NCBI GenBank assembly: GCA_030533405.1
Contig: JAUNJF010000003.1
Location: 97,191-161,190, forward strand
From: Eubacteriales bacterium
GTDB lineage: Bacteria > Bacillota > Clostridia > Lachnospirales > Lachnospiraceae
Direction: 5' to 3'
Length of the DNA: 64,000 nt
Below are positions 1 through 9,646 of the stretch, piece by piece; positions within the stretch are counted from its first letter, which is position 1, and every line of letters starts with the position of its first letter. A program made the position numbers and the translations under genes. Under the pieces are notes generated by a model. It saw only the letters and a program-made list of their open reading frames with translations, made no database searches and was not told the DNA's origin.

Positions 1-207
1 GGTAATTGCGAAACTCTCAATTTGTTAATTTGAGTTGTACAATGTTGACAAATATCTAAGTTGGGGTATTTCTGTATGTTGGTACTTAGGTCACGTACTT
101 TGTGACCTTATGTACCACTACATACAGAACTAAGTGCAAACGTCCCCAACTTGGATTTGTTAATATTGTATAACTCTCGATAGCTTAAATTAAATTTCGC
201 AATCACC
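1..207. repeat. Long imperfect inverted repeat
   Basis: The whole stretch folds on itself. The outer arms GGTAATTGCGAAA and TTTCGCAATCACC are complementary. Inner arms TTGTACAATGTTGACAAAT and AAGTTGGGG find complements at about 154-180, and the centre is GGTCAC-GTACTTT-GTGACC. The left edge is cut by the window. The right edge is 10 bases from the stop codon of the next gene. It could be a MITE-like element, a structured RNA or an oversized terminator; no ORF is present. A shorter relative with the same ACTCTCAAT core lies at 29575-29625. Confidence 0.7.
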
Positions 208-217
208 TAATATTTAT

Positions 218-1390
218 CTAATTTTTCTTCAGTTTTCGCAGGCGTGACAATGCCTCATCCAATGTTTCTTTCTGGCGTGCAAAATGCAAACGAATTAAAT
301 GATTCACATCCTCACGGAAAAAGCTAGAACCTGGCACTGCAGCCACACCTACATTTCGAATCATCCACTCGCAAAATTCCAAATCAGAATAGCCTGCAAA
401 CTGTGGCAAATCCAAAAACTCCTGAATATCGATCATCACAAAGTAGGTTCCCTGTGGTTCGTTATGCTTTAATCCAATGTCATCCAACCCCTTTAGGAAA
501 TAATCTCGCTTTTCTGTATAGATTCTTTGCAGCTCTTCGTAATAAGATGTTGGAAAATTAAGTCCAACAACTGCCGCCTCCTGAAGCGGTGCTGCTGCGC
601 CAACTGTCAAGAAATCGTGTACTTTCTTTGCCGCCTCAATCACCTCTGCCGGCCCAATCAGATAGCCCAACCGCCATCCTGTAATCGAGTATGTCTTAGA
701 CAAGGAATTACAGGTAATCGTATGCTCATACATGCCTGGCAAGCCTGCCATATACACATGCTCATACGGCTTATATAAAATGTGCTCATACACCTCATCT
801 GTCACAACAAATGCATCATACTTTACTGCAAGCGATCCAATTGCCATTAATTCTTCTCTTGTAAACACCTTACCACATGGATTCGATGGATTACAAACAA
901 TAATTGCTTTTGCACCAGCTTGAAATCCCTGCTCCACCAGTTTCAAATCAAATTCATACGTTGGTGGTACAAGCGGAATATAAATCGGCTCCGCACCAGA
1001 TAAAATAGCATCCGCACCATAATTTTCATAAAATGGCGAGAATACCATTACCCGATCTTTCGGATTACAGATTGTCATCATCGCGGTCATCATGGCTTCC
1101 GTTCCACCACAGGTCACACAAATTTCTGTGTTCGGATCAATCTTTCTTCCGATTGCTGCACCCTGTTTTCTTGCCAATGCTTCTCTAAAATTCTGTGCGC
1201 CAAACGTAATAGAATACTGATGTGGACCATTTTTTGCAACCCTCTCTAATGCATCTAACATCTCCATTGGTGGATCAAAATCCGGAAATCCCTGCGATAA
1301 ATTGATAGCTCCATATTCGTCACTGATTCGTGTCATTCTTCTAATAACCGAATCTGTAAATGTTCCTACTCTTTCACTTAACTGCGGCAT
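218..1390 (-). CDS. Class I/II PLP aminotransferase
   Basis: Fold-type I aminotransferase of the aspartate/methionine/kynurenine transaminase group; cytosolic, moves an amino group between an amino acid and a 2-oxo acid. The start of the fold shows the INLSQGFPDF motif, NPSNPCG lies in the middle, and SLSKTYSITGWRLGY carries the Schiff-base lysine near residue 232. The C-terminal RLHFARQ holds the carboxylate-binding arginine. Length (390 aa) is normal. I chose ATG at 1390 because AAGGAAG lies just upstream; ATG at 1429 also has a fair site (AGGGAA) and would add 13 residues. Substrate cannot be fixed from sequence. It is the 3' gene of its strand group, next to the inverted repeat. Confidence 0.88.
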   Translation of the reverse strand: MPQLSERVGTFTDSVIRRMTRISDEYGAINLSQGFPDFDPPMEMLDALERVAKNGPHQYSITFGAQNFREALARKQGAAIGRKIDPNTEICVTCGGTEAMMTAMMTICNPKDRVMVFSPFYENYGADAILSGAEPIYIPLVPPTYEFDLKLVEQGFQAGAKAIIVCNPSNPCGKVFTREELMAIGSLAVKYDAFVVTDEVYEHILYKPYEHVYMAGLPGMYEHTITCNSLSKTYSITGWRLGYLIGPAEVIEAAKKVHDFLTVGAAAPLQEAAVVGLNFPTSYYEELQRIYTEKRDYFLKGLDDIGLKHNEPQGTYFVMIDIQEFLDLPQFAGYSDLEFCEWMIRNVGVAAVPGSSFFREDVNHLIRLHFARQKETLDEALSRLRKLKKN

Positions 1391-1511
1391 TTTTATCTTC
1401 CTTTTCTCTATGTTATCTTTGATACACATTGTTATTCCCTTTGTATACCTTTTCGCTATGCGCGTGCTCTACACTTCCAACAAGCTCCTAATCGAGTTCA
1501 ACGATATATAG

Positions 1512-2726
1512 TCATTTTTCTCCTTCTGAAAATGCCAATAGCATTCGAATTCTACTCTTGACCAGTGCATCTGTTCCACTTGCATCATAATCAACAGAAA
1601 TATACTGTGCATCTGGAAAACTGCGTCGTAACGCTGGATATAATCCTCGTCCACATACATGACTGGGCAAACACCCGAATGGTTGCCCACAAATAATGCG
1701 GTTGTACCCATTTTGTACATGATTTACAAATTCTGCTCCAATCAACCATCCATCTCCGATACTACACTGATAGGTCACATAACCATCTGCTTTTTGCTTA
1801 AATACATCATATGCATCCATACAGTATAGACCTTCCTCTTTGATTGCCGCAACCATAGTCTGTTGCAAATCCAAAAACTTATGATATACAAGCTTACAAA
1901 AACGCCCCATGATATCTTCGCGCACAACGCCACCTTCACTCAACAAATGCGTATCCACATAATAAAGGGCATACCACGTCATGCCATTAATGGAATATTC
2001 ACAATCCTGACTTTGTAAATATGCTTCCAAATCCCAGTTTCCCAAATGACAGTACTTGATATACAACTCTCCAATAATCCCAATCTTCGGTATGGTTCGG
2101 TCAACACGAGGAATTTTTGCGAACGATTGTGCTATATCGCAATACTTCCTTTTCATCTCCCGAAATGACAAATGCATTCCTTTCTCAATATCTTTCGATA
2201 ACTTAGTCATCCACTGTTGATACAATTCTTCTGTTTGTCCAGTACATTTTTCGTATGGTAAAACTTGATTTTTTAAAATCATCAGCATATCTCCATAAAA
2301 AGCACCTGCAACAGCTTTTTTTAGCATAGCATATGTGATAGGCAGTCTATGTTTGCGTTCAACTCCAGTTACATTTAAAGAAATAATGGGAACCTGTGCA
2401 AATCCTGCCTGATCGAGTGCCTTCCGAATCATTGGAATATAATTGGAACCCCTGCAGGCATCTCCTGCTTGTGGCTCCAATATCACGGTTTGATTCACAT
2501 CATATTTTCCACTGTTTAATGTCTCTAAAATCTGTCCTACAATTAAAATGCCTGGATAACACAAATCATTATGCACATATTTCAATCCATAATGAACAAT
2601 ATCTTTAGATGCGTCCATCACAACTGGATAGTATTTCCCAGAATAAAATGCGTACTTTAATAAAGGGAAGTGTGCATCCAACATAGCCGGTATCAACAAA
2701 GTCTTTTGTGATGGTTTCCGTCTCAT
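1512..2726 (-). CDS. Dehydratase-activase-related (DUF2229-like) protein
   Basis: Resembles the Fe-S/substrate half of the large clostridial 2-hydroxyacyl-CoA dehydratase activase-related proteins, standing alone without the ASKHA ATPase half. Conserved cysteines are in NDLCYPG (about residue 56), GDACRGSNYIP (about 90) and GCLPSHVCGRG (about 355-363), typical cluster-ligand positions in that family. Its substrate is unknown. It lies 22 bases downstream of the TIM-barrel gene and is probably co-transcribed. ATG at 2726 fits the AGGAGGGGAG ribosome site better than the in-frame GTG at 2735. The neighbourhood lacks any hydroxyacyl-CoA dehydratase subunits, so a role in fermentation is not supported here. 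Confidence 0.65.
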   Translation of the reverse strand: MRRKPSQKTLLIPAMLDAHFPLLKYAFYSGKYYPVVMDASKDIVHYGLKYVHNDLCYPGILIVGQILETLNSGKYDVNQTVILEPQAGDACRGSNYIPMIRKALDQAGFAQVPIISLNVTGVERKHRLPITYAMLKKAVAGAFYGDMLMILKNQVLPYEKCTGQTEELYQQWMTKLSKDIEKGMHLSFREMKRKYCDIAQSFAKIPRVDRTIPKIGIIGELYIKYCHLGNWDLEAYLQSQDCEYSINGMTWYALYYVDTHLLSEGGVVREDIMGRFCKLVYHKFLDLQQTMVAAIKEEGLYCMDAYDVFKQKADGYVTYQCSIGDGWLIGAEFVNHVQNGYNRIICGQPFGCLPSHVCGRGLYPALRRSFPDAQYISVDYDASGTDALVKSRIRMLLAFSEGEK

Positions 2727-2748
2727 CTTACCCACTCCCCTCCTTTTT

Positions 2749-4461
2749 CTATTTCATAATACGTTTCAATACAACATTAACACCTGGCATAAGCTGTAAC
2801 ATAACTTTGCCATTCTCAACCGGTATTTCTTTTCCTGTTGACAGATTATGAACAGACTTGCAATCTTTGCCCACTTCTATCACACAGGATTCAAAATATG
2901 ACAAATCTGAACGCACAACCAAGCAATCATTATCATATAAAAAGAGCATAATACCTGCTGGTGCATCTAAACGAACCGAAATCTTCTTATCAAACAATCC
3001 ACGAATTGCATCAAGCACCTGTGTCGGATAACAGTACAAATCACCCATATTATCAGGAATGGTAATCACACTGATTCGTCCCATCCCATAACTGCAACGA
3101 AGCACTATCGGATAATTCATTCCCTGACCATATGCCGCTGCCAACTCCCATATATCATTCGTACAATAGTCTAGTTGCGGTATCAAAACCGCTTCTCTTC
3201 CCACATAATTTCCACTTACCGATAATCCATTATCCTTCGTAATTGCATAATCCTTTACAAATGCTTTGCGCGTACTATACGATACATTTACAAACTCCTG
3301 TATAAAAGCCTCGTTGATTTTTTGCAAAAAACCAGACGTACAAATCACATCTGCACCCGCCATAAGGCTTTTTTTCATTTTCGCAATAATCTCTTTATCC
3401 TCTGCCGCACCGGCAGCTAAAAACACAACCTTTTCATCCTCAGGGTATTGCATGGTTCCTATAAGCGGAATGCCACACATACCAAGATAACTATGAATAT
3501 TATCCTCTCCACGCGCTGCATTTGGACGATAAGAAGCAATTCCAACCGTATTACCCAACTGATCTAAATACGCATCCATTTCTATAAACATCTGCTCTAA
3601 GGACGCGGCAAACACCGAATAACGCTGGTCCAACACCAAAGTACCCATACAAAAAATCGTAATTTCCTTTGCTCTGGCAAATAACGTTAAATACCCTTGT
3701 TCCAAATAAGATGTCAAATTATACGTACATTCATATGGGTCAAACCATCCACCCAAATTTCTTCCAGGAGCCGCACTTTCCAAATAAGTCATAATAAAAT
3801 AGCTTAAATACTTAGGTAAATGCTGTTGTGCATAATCTGGATTTCTTGTTTCTGTTCCTGTATAAATAAAATCAAACAGTTCTGATTCCGTTTCCAAATC
3901 ATATCCAGTTTCCTGATATACCTCATACCACTGTGGATATTTTATAATCACATTCACACTTGGATTTTCTTCCTTCGCAACATGTAACACAAGCTCATTC
4001 GCCACCTCAACCATCTGCTCTTTTCGAAATGCAGACCAGCTTCTTACGCCCTTTTGTGCAATGCATTTGGGACATCTGCAATTGGTAAAAAAGAAATCAT
4101 CTAAAATAATCTCATCAAAGCACTGCGCCAACATCCGAATTGCCTTCTCAACTTTTTGTCTATCCTCTTCATCAGAATAGCATAACGACACATATCCCTC
4201 ATTCTGTCCACCAGCGCAGGTTGTGATTCCACCACTTACTGCAATTCCCTGTTCTTCAAAATAAGATTTCATTTGCAGCAAATCGTCTTTTTCACACCAC
4301 ACATCACCACGGAAATTCTCTAAATACACTTTTCCAATTTGCACATGTTTGTGTAAACATTTAAACTGCTCAATAAACGCTTCCTGATTCTTTGCAAACT
4401 GCAATACATCATGTACCGGACAATACACTGCCACATTAAAATTACGATAACGCTTCCCCAT
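2749..4461 (-). CDS. Putative TIM-barrel glycosidase-like protein
   Basis: A 570-residue soluble protein without signal peptide. The N-terminal half looks like a TIM barrel: a strand-end EIILDDFFFTNCRCPKC segment near residue 118 has two acidic residues in a likely catalytic position, and later strands include VIIKYPQWYEVY. The C-terminal 200 residues look like beta-rich accessory domains. The CRCPKC cysteines could bind a metal. I recognise it only as a conserved clostridial protein; a glycoside hydrolase role is inference. It follows ribBA by 25 bases and precedes the activase-like gene, so it may share the rib transcript. Start ATG has AGGGGAAATAAT upstream. Confidence 0.5.
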   Translation of the reverse strand: MGKRYRNFNVAVYCPVHDVLQFAKNQEAFIEQFKCLHKHVQIGKVYLENFRGDVWCEKDDLLQMKSYFEEQGIAVSGGITTCAGGQNEGYVSLCYSDEEDRQKVEKAIRMLAQCFDEIILDDFFFTNCRCPKCIAQKGVRSWSAFRKEQMVEVANELVLHVAKEENPSVNVIIKYPQWYEVYQETGYDLETESELFDFIYTGTETRNPDYAQQHLPKYLSYFIMTYLESAAPGRNLGGWFDPYECTYNLTSYLEQGYLTLFARAKEITIFCMGTLVLDQRYSVFAASLEQMFIEMDAYLDQLGNTVGIASYRPNAARGEDNIHSYLGMCGIPLIGTMQYPEDEKVVFLAAGAAEDKEIIAKMKKSLMAGADVICTSGFLQKINEAFIQEFVNVSYSTRKAFVKDYAITKDNGLSVSGNYVGREAVLIPQLDYCTNDIWELAAAYGQGMNYPIVLRCSYGMGRISVITIPDNMGDLYCYPTQVLDAIRGLFDKKISVRLDAPAGIMLFLYDNDCLVVRSDLSYFESCVIEVGKDCKSVHNLSTGKEIPVENGKVMLQLMPGVNVVLKRIMK

Positions 4462-4486
4462 ATTATTTCCCCTAATCCATTATTTA

Positions 4487-5686
4487 TTAAAAATTTAAAA
4501 TATGCCCCATTTTCTCCTGCTTTGTTTTTAAATAAAACTCGTCATATTTTCCTGGTTCCATGACAATTGGCACACGCTCTACAATATCTAATCCATATCC
4601 CTTTAATCCATATATTTTAAGTGGGTTATTGGTCATCAAACGAAGCTCTTTAATTCCTAAGTCCACCAAAATCTGTGTACCAATCGTATAATCTCTAGCG
4701 TCCTCCGGAAATCCCAATTCCACGTTAGCCTGCACGGTATCTCTACCATGATCCTGTAATTCATACGCACGAATTTTATTAATCAGACCAATTCCACGAC
4801 CTTCCTGTCGCATATACAAAAGAACACCCCTGCCCTCTTTTGCAATCATCTTCATAGCAGCATCATACTGCTGTCCACAATCGCAACGAGCAGAACCCAA
4901 AGCATCACCTGTCAAACACTCAGAGTGTACACGACAAAGAACTGGAGCGCCATCTGTGATATCTCCCTTCACAAGCGCAACATGATGCTCACCATTTAAC
5001 TGATTCACATATCCATGAATTGTAAACTCACCATATCTTGTTGGCATTTTCGCCTTGGCAACGCATTTCACAAACACTTCATGCTCTTTACGATACTGCA
5101 CCAAATCTGATATTGTACCAATCTTTAAATTATGTTTCTTTGCAAATGCAAACAAATCATCTCTTCTTGCCATGGTTCCATCATCATTCATAATCTCACA
5201 ACACAAACCAACAGGCTTTAAACCTGCTAATTTCATAAAATCAACCGTTGCCTCTGTATGACCCTGACGTTCAATGACTCCACCTGGTCTTGCCTCTAAT
5301 GGAAACATATGTCCCGGACGACGAAAATCTTCTGGTTTTGCTCCATCCTCAACAAACTTTCTTGCGGTCAGTCCTCTCTCATAAGCTGAAATACCTGTTG
5401 TGGTATCTACATGGTCTACCGATACAGAAAATGCAGTACAATGATTGTCTGTATTGGTAATACACATCTGTGGTAAATGCAATTTATCTGTATAGCTTTC
5501 ATCCATTGGCATACAAATCAAGCCCTTTGCATAGCTTGCCATAAAATTCACATTTTCTGTCGTTGCAAACTCAGCTGCACAAATCACATCTCCCTCATTT
5601 TCTCTATCTTCGTTATCTAAGATTACGATACATTTTCCTGCCTTCAAATCCTCTACTAATTCCATTGTTGAATTAAACTCTGCCAT
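4487..5686 (-). CDS. ribBA: Bifunctional DHBP synthase / GTP cyclohydrolase II
   Basis: Supplies both precursors of riboflavin: 3,4-dihydroxy-2-butanone 4-phosphate from ribulose 5-phosphate, and the pyrimidine from GTP. The N-terminal domain (about 1-200) has the [10 protein letters not shown] acidic metal-binding motif and the [10 protein letters not shown] segment. The C-terminal domain (about 205-399) has [19 protein letters not shown] with the three zinc cysteines, then RQEGRGIGL. The 399-residue length is normal for the fusion. It lies 29 bases downstream of ribE in an operon under the FMN riboswitch. ribD and ribH are not in the window, so the pathway is split. Ribosome site AAGGAGAATAAAA. 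Confidence 0.97.
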   Translation of the reverse strand: MAEFNSTMELVEDLKAGKCIVILDNEDRENEGDVICAAEFATTENVNFMASYAKGLICMPMDESYTDKLHLPQMCITNTDNHCTAFSVSVDHVDTTTGISAYERGLTARKFVEDGAKPEDFRRPGHMFPLEARPGGVIERQGHTEATVDFMKLAGLKPVGLCCEIMNDDGTMARRDDLFAFAKKHNLKIGTISDLVQYRKEHEVFVKCVAKAKMPTRYGEFTIHGYVNQLNGEHHVALVKGDITDGAPVLCRVHSECLTGDALGSARCDCGQQYDAAMKMIAKEGRGVLLYMRQEGRGIGLINKIRAYELQDHGRDTVQANVELGFPEDARDYTIGTQILVDLGIKELRLMTNNPLKIYGLKGYGLDIVERVPIVMEPGKYDEFYLKTKQEKMGHILNF

Positions 5687-5715
5687 TTTTATTCTCCTTT
5701 TTTCCTACTTTGTTC

Positions 5716-6378
5716 CTACATAAATCCGTGCTGTGATAAAAAATCAACCGATATTCCACTTTGCGCTTTGGTAGACGAATCATCCACATCTTCAAAATGC
5801 ATCAATCGCTCAATGTATTTTCCCACAACATCATTTTCCAAATTCACAATATCACCTGGTTTTTTATCCAATAATGTTGTGTTACTTCCTGTATGCGGAA
5901 TCAGTGATACCTTAAAACACTGTGCATCCACATAAGCAACTGTTAAAGAAATTCCATCTATCGCAATGGATCCTTTTTCGATAATATATTTTAACAGCTT
6001 TGCAGGTGTTTTTACTGTTACCCACACCGCATTGTCCTCTTTTACAAAACTTTCAATTTCTCCCGTTCCATCAATATGTCCACTGACAATATGTCCACCA
6101 AATCTTCCATTTGCAGCCATTGCCCGTTCCATATTGACTTTACTACCCTTTGACAAGCTTCCAAGCGAAGAACGTCGCAACGTCTCTGCCATGACATCCA
6201 CTGTAAATGTGTTAGCCGTCTTTGTTGTCACAGTCAGGCAGACACCATTTACCGCAATCGAATCTCCGATATGCATATCTTCAAAAATGATATTTCCTGC
6301 AAGCGTCATTTGAGAAGACTTTGCACCTTTTTGAATGGAAACCACTGTTCCAATCTCTTCTATGATTCCTGTAAACAA
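5716..6378 (-). CDS. ribE: Riboflavin synthase alpha chain
   Basis: Converts two 6,7-dimethyl-8-ribityllumazine molecules into riboflavin plus the pyrimidine. It has the two repeated beta-barrel lobes of the family: MFTGIIEEIG at the N terminus and YIEKGSIAIDGISLTV at the start of lobe 2, with VNGVCLTV as the matching piece of lobe 1. The start codon is TTG (6376-6378), supported by AAAGGA ten bases upstream and by the universally conserved N-terminal FTGII. Length (220 aa) is standard. First gene after the FMN riboswitch and its terminator, so expression falls when FMN is plentiful. Confidence 0.96.
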   Translation of the reverse strand: MFTGIIEEIGTVVSIQKGAKSSQMTLAGNIIFEDMHIGDSIAVNGVCLTVTTKTANTFTVDVMAETLRRSSLGSLSKGSKVNMERAMAANGRFGGHIVSGHIDGTGEIESFVKEDNAVWVTVKTPAKLLKYIIEKGSIAIDGISLTVAYVDAQCFKVSLIPHTGSNTTLLDKKPGDIVNLENDVVGKYIERLMHFEDVDDSSTKAQSGISVDFLSQHGFM

Positions 6379-6401
6379 TTTTTCACAATCCTTTCTATCT
6401 C

Positions 6402-6441
6402 AAAAATAAAAATGTCCCAAAGTAACTTCTTACCTCAGGAC
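6402..6441 (-). terminator. Intrinsic terminator of FMN riboswitch
   Basis: On the minus strand GTCCTGAGGTAA pairs with TTACTTTGGGAC (G-U wobbles allowed) around a GAAG loop, followed by a T-rich tail. It sits between the FMN aptamer and ribE, so it is the expression platform that stops transcription when FMN is bound. Confidence 0.85.
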
Positions 6442-6483
6442 ACAGTACATACATTAACATATAACCTGACACCAATCGTCAAG

Positions 6484-6607
6484 CTTCCTTCTTCCATCCA
6501 GACTATAACTGTCGGCACCAGAATCTCACTGGTTCATGCCATTTGGCTCGCGGGCTTATGAATCATTCAAATACCGCCGGTGGAGACTTTCACTCCGCCC
6601 CGAAGTT
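6484..6607 (-). promoter_or_regulatory. FMN riboswitch (RFN element)
   Basis: Read on the minus strand it contains the RFN landmarks in order: TTCGGGGCGGAGTG, CCACCGGCGGTA, AGCCCGCGAGCC, GCCGACAGT and AGTCTGGATGG. It precedes ribE and ends just before a terminator hairpin, the classic arrangement for FMN feedback control of riboflavin genes. Confidence 0.97.
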
Positions 6608-6704
6608 CTTTTCACTTTTGTCATTACTCATATCCGTGTTTTTCCAAAAACACCTTCGAACGTCTTTTATCTTATCATAGTTCCCTGTAAATTACTACAT
6701 TTTT

Positions 6705-7625
6705 CTAAAGAAAAAAACCAAACAAAACAGGAATGGTAACAAATGCCAAAAGATTGGAAACAAGTGCCATACTTGCACCTAACGTTGTATCCCCTCCGTA
6801 TGCAGCAGGAATGATAATCGTATTTAATCCCAGTGGCATCGAATATGCACAAATCACGACATCCCGAATTTCATTTGGTGTTACAATCCATCGCATAACG
6901 CAAAATAATATCAATGGCAATATTATCAATCGATAACAAGACACCCAATAAACCCTTCTCATTTTCAACAATTCCTTGACAGAAAACCTTCCAATCACAA
7001 ATCCAGTCAACAGCATAGCAACAGGAAACATACAGGCTGCACCGACACCTAAAAATCTTGACAATACATTCGGTAACGAAACATTCCATAATCCAAGGAT
7101 GATTCCTATAACAGAGGCGATATTAATCGGATTCATCAGCTTCTGATAATACGGTTGTGACTTTTTATTCGGCATAAGCCAAGATATCCCCACACTATTA
7201 ATAAATATATTAATCGGCAACGTAAAAATCAAATAATCAAATAATATTTCCTCACCAAATACCCCCTCCACCACCGCATTCCCCATAAATGCAATATTTG
7301 CAACCGAAAAAGAATAACGATATATGCCTACTTGATTTTTCTCTTCTACAAAAAATGGAGTCAGCAAAAATGCAAACAAAATAGCAACCCCTAAAAATAT
7401 ACAACCATATATAAAAAATGGAGCTTTCATTTTTAAATTTTCTATCGTACACCGACTAATAAATGTATTCAGCACCAAACACGGCATAAATACCATATTT
7501 TCAAGCTTTGACATTGTCGCATCGCTTTCTTTGGGCAACAAATTCTTTTTCTGAAACACCCATCCTACTGCAAGAAATAAAAACATCAATATCATTTGAT
7601 TTGCTGTCAGACCAAATATCCCCAT
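6705..7625 (-). CDS. AEC family transporter (auxin efflux carrier/permease type)
   Basis: Ten-helix membrane protein of the auxin efflux carrier family, members of which move malate, other carboxylates or amino acids. Hydrophobic segments run throughout (MILMFLFLAVGWVF, FFIYGCIFLGVAILFAFLL, INIASVIGIILGLW). It has the two-half organisation with a central loop near residues 150-165 and the conserved glycine/asparagine-rich ends (SVANIAFMGN, PLGLNTIIIPAAYGGD). ATG at 7625 is preceded by AGGTGTGAT; the longer ORF would add 15 polar residues. It lies just upstream of the rib leader. If its substrate relates to riboflavin, nothing in the sequence shows it. Confidence 0.85.
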   Translation of the reverse strand: MGIFGLTANQMILMFLFLAVGWVFQKKNLLPKESDATMSKLENMVFMPCLVLNTFISRCTIENLKMKAPFFIYGCIFLGVAILFAFLLTPFFVEEKNQVGIYRYSFSVANIAFMGNAVVEGVFGEEILFDYLIFTLPINIFINSVGISWLMPNKKSQPYYQKLMNPINIASVIGIILGLWNVSLPNVLSRFLGVGAACMFPVAMLLTGFVIGRFSVKELLKMRRVYWVSCYRLIILPLILFCVMRWIVTPNEIRDVVICAYSMPLGLNTIIIPAAYGGDTTLGASMALVSNLLAFVTIPVLFGFFL

Positions 7626-7644
7626 ATCACACCTACCAATTTCC

Positions 7645-7692
7645 GATAGGAAAAAGGAGTCTTTATACACTATAAAAACTCCTTTTTCTATC
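7645..7692 (-). terminator. Hairpin terminator after exonuclease gene
   Basis: A strong inverted repeat, AAAAAGGAGT with ACTCCTTTTT plus flanking CTTTATA/TATAAAA, lies between the exonuclease stop and the AEC transporter start. The stem is itself T-rich, so it could act as a terminator on either strand. Confidence 0.65.
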
Positions 7693-7743
7693 TCATGTAC
7701 TTTCTATATAGGTTAACAAAATACATGTGTTTTATTCATTTTT

Positions 7744-8424
7744 TTATGCATTCTCTGTATATCTACAATTCGGGAATCCTGCACATCCCCAAAACGCTCC
7801 ATATCTTCCGTTTCTTTTACGAAGTTCCTCCCCACAAAATGGACATGTTTTGGCATTCGTTGCCTGTTCTGGTTGCGATGCAAGTGCTTTTCCAAATGCT
7901 TCAAACACCTTCTGATTCATCCGACAATCATTGAGTGCACGATGTGCTCCCTGCGTTGATAAGTGATAATACTGTGCTAAATCTGTCAAACGATGATGTG
8001 AAAGCTCTGGAAGAAGCTTCTTTGCCATTCTTAAGGTATCCACATAATCATTTTCCGGAATTTGCCCCAGATACTTTTGTGCATCCCGATAAATAAATTT
8101 TAAATCAAAGCTCTTAATGTTATGCCCTACCAAAACATCATCACCAGCAAATTCTAAAAACCTTGGCAAAACTTCTGCAAAAGTCGGAGCGTTTTTCACC
8201 ATTGCATCCGTAATTCCATTGACTGCTGAGGCGGCATACGGAATGGTTCGAAGCGGATTTACCAATTCGCTAAATTCCACAACTACTTTTCCATCCTTAA
8301 CCTTAATTGCAGAAATCTCAATCACTTCGTCATAATTAGACGAGATTCCTGTTGTCTCTAAATCAAACAACACATAAGATGGTATATAGCTATTCAATTG
8401 TTTTCCTGGTTTGTTTCCTAACAT
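7744..8424 (-). CDS. DEDDh 3'-5' exonuclease with C-terminal Zn ribbon
   Basis: DnaQ/PolC-epsilon-like exonuclease. Motif I is [10 protein letters not shown] (about 18), motif [14 protein letters not shown] (about 105), and motif III has the DEDDh histidine in [12 protein letters not shown] (about 157-168). The last 40 residues form a topoisomerase-type zinc ribbon, CPFCGEEL...WGCAGFPNC, rarely attached to DnaQ domains outside Firmicutes. It probably trims DNA in repair. Ribosome site GGAGAAAAAGG. The gene is 23 bases downstream of the zinc-finger membrane protein, so the two may share a message. Confidence 0.88.
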   Translation of the reverse strand: MLGNKPGKQLNSYIPSYVLFDLETTGISSNYDEVIEISAIKVKDGKVVVEFSELVNPLRTIPYAASAVNGITDAMVKNAPTFAEVLPRFLEFAGDDVLVGHNIKSFDLKFIYRDAQKYLGQIPENDYVDTLRMAKKLLPELSHHRLTDLAQYYHLSTQGAHRALNDCRMNQKVFEAFGKALASQPEQATNAKTCPFCGEELRKRNGRYGAFWGCAGFPNCRYTENA

Positions 8425-8447
8425 CCTTTTTCTCCATATATAGATTA

Positions 8448-9518
8448 TTATTTAATCTTCTTGATTTTACCCATTTGCACAACGATTTTTCGTTTTTCCC
8501 CTAATTCAAATTTTTGCCATTCTTCAAGGGATACGTCCTTATTATAAACCTTATTTTTCTTTGTCACAAACGTCACAACGTATTTCTCAATTCGTTCTCC
8601 CTCGCGTTCCTGATCTGCTAACACCACGTCACCCCAATATGGATCTTCTTTTTTTCCATCTGTTTTTACCGAGTGATCATAAATCCATTTTTCAATTTCA
8701 TAGTAATACTTTGTCTTATATATGGGAACATCCTTATACACCGGCTGCCGTTCTGTCTCTGTATAATATTCCGTTCGATACCTTGGTGTCTGCACGGTTT
8801 CTTCCTTAAAAGTTCCATCTCCATTATCTATGTAATTTGTATGGGTATCATATCCATCTAACACATCCCGCGACTTTTGTACCGACACATCCTCATAATG
8901 ATCAATCACATGATCATAATGGTGTATTTCTTTTTTATGGTCATACTCCCGTCCACCTGCAGGCACAGCCCAATCCGATTCCTTCACGGTCTTGTATGCC
9001 TCAATCTGAATCTCACGACTCCAGGATTTGTCTTGCAATGTTGCGGCTGTGTTCTTTGGCCATAAAATAATCGTCATCAATGCAATCAGCAACGCTGCAA
9101 TCCACGCAAACCGTTTTCTAGTTCGTAAGCTCTCCCGCATGCCACGCTCTTTATCTTGTGTCTTAACAGACGAAGCTGGAGAATATTTTGGAGATAGCGT
9201 ACTCGATTGTTTTTGTTCCGCCATCTTTTTGGGATTATCAAAATAATCTCCGCTCTTACTCTCTTTCGGTGCACCACAATTTACACACTCACCAACATGA
9301 TAACGGTTCAATCCACCACAAAAACTACAAGTCCAATCTGCACCTTTTCCATAATTCTGTGCAACCTTCGCATCCAAATAATTTTTTTGTTCACCCAGAT
9401 AGAACTTTGTTCCTTCATCCTGCGGATGTCCGCAACCAGGACATTGCTTTTTCAATCCACCAATCCCTTTTTGATTGCAATAGGGACAATCCCATAAACC
9501 TTCCACTAAATTCGACAT
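8448..9518 (-). CDS. Membrane-anchored zinc-ribbon protein
   Basis: Unknown function. Residues 10-35 ([20 protein letters not shown]) and 63-85 ([21 protein letters not shown]) are two RanBP2-like CX2C...CX2C zinc ribbons. A single transmembrane helix follows near residues 137-155 ([17 protein letters not shown]). The remaining 200 residues are rich in Tyr, His, Asp and Lys, with several tandem short motifs ([28 protein letters not shown]) that look like an exposed repetitive segment. Zinc domains would be cytoplasmic and the tail extracellular if the inside-positive rule holds. It probably shares the exonuclease transcript. Ribosome site GGGAGAGAAAA. Confidence 0.7.
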   Translation of the reverse strand: MSNLVEGLWDCPYCNQKGIGGLKKQCPGCGHPQDEGTKFYLGEQKNYLDAKVAQNYGKGADWTCSFCGGLNRYHVGECVNCGAPKESKSGDYFDNPKKMAEQKQSSTLSPKYSPASSVKTQDKERGMRESLRTRKRFAWIAALLIALMTIILWPKNTAATLQDKSWSREIQIEAYKTVKESDWAVPAGGREYDHKKEIHHYDHVIDHYEDVSVQKSRDVLDGYDTHTNYIDNGDGTFKEETVQTPRYRTEYYTETERQPVYKDVPIYKTKYYYEIEKWIYDHSVKTDGKKEDPYWGDVVLADQEREGERIEKYVVTFVTKKNKVYNKDVSLEEWQKFELGEKRKIVVQMGKIKKIK

Positions 9519-9564
9519 TTTTCTCTCCCATTTTCTTTTTTTGCTAATATGTATAAATTAAAAA

Positions 9565-9601
9565 ATGATAAGAAAACACGATATCGTATTCTCCTATCAT
9601 T
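9565..9601 (-). terminator. Hairpin terminator of ABC operon
   Basis: ATGATAAGAAAACACGAT and its near-complement ATCGTATTCTCCTATCAT make a long stem with T-rich flanks. It lies between the permease gene at 9647 and the zinc-ribbon gene, so it ends the ABC exporter transcript. Confidence 0.7.
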
Positions 9602-9646
9602 TATTATAACATTTTTTTCTTGCAAAGGAATAAAAACCTTTTTTAT

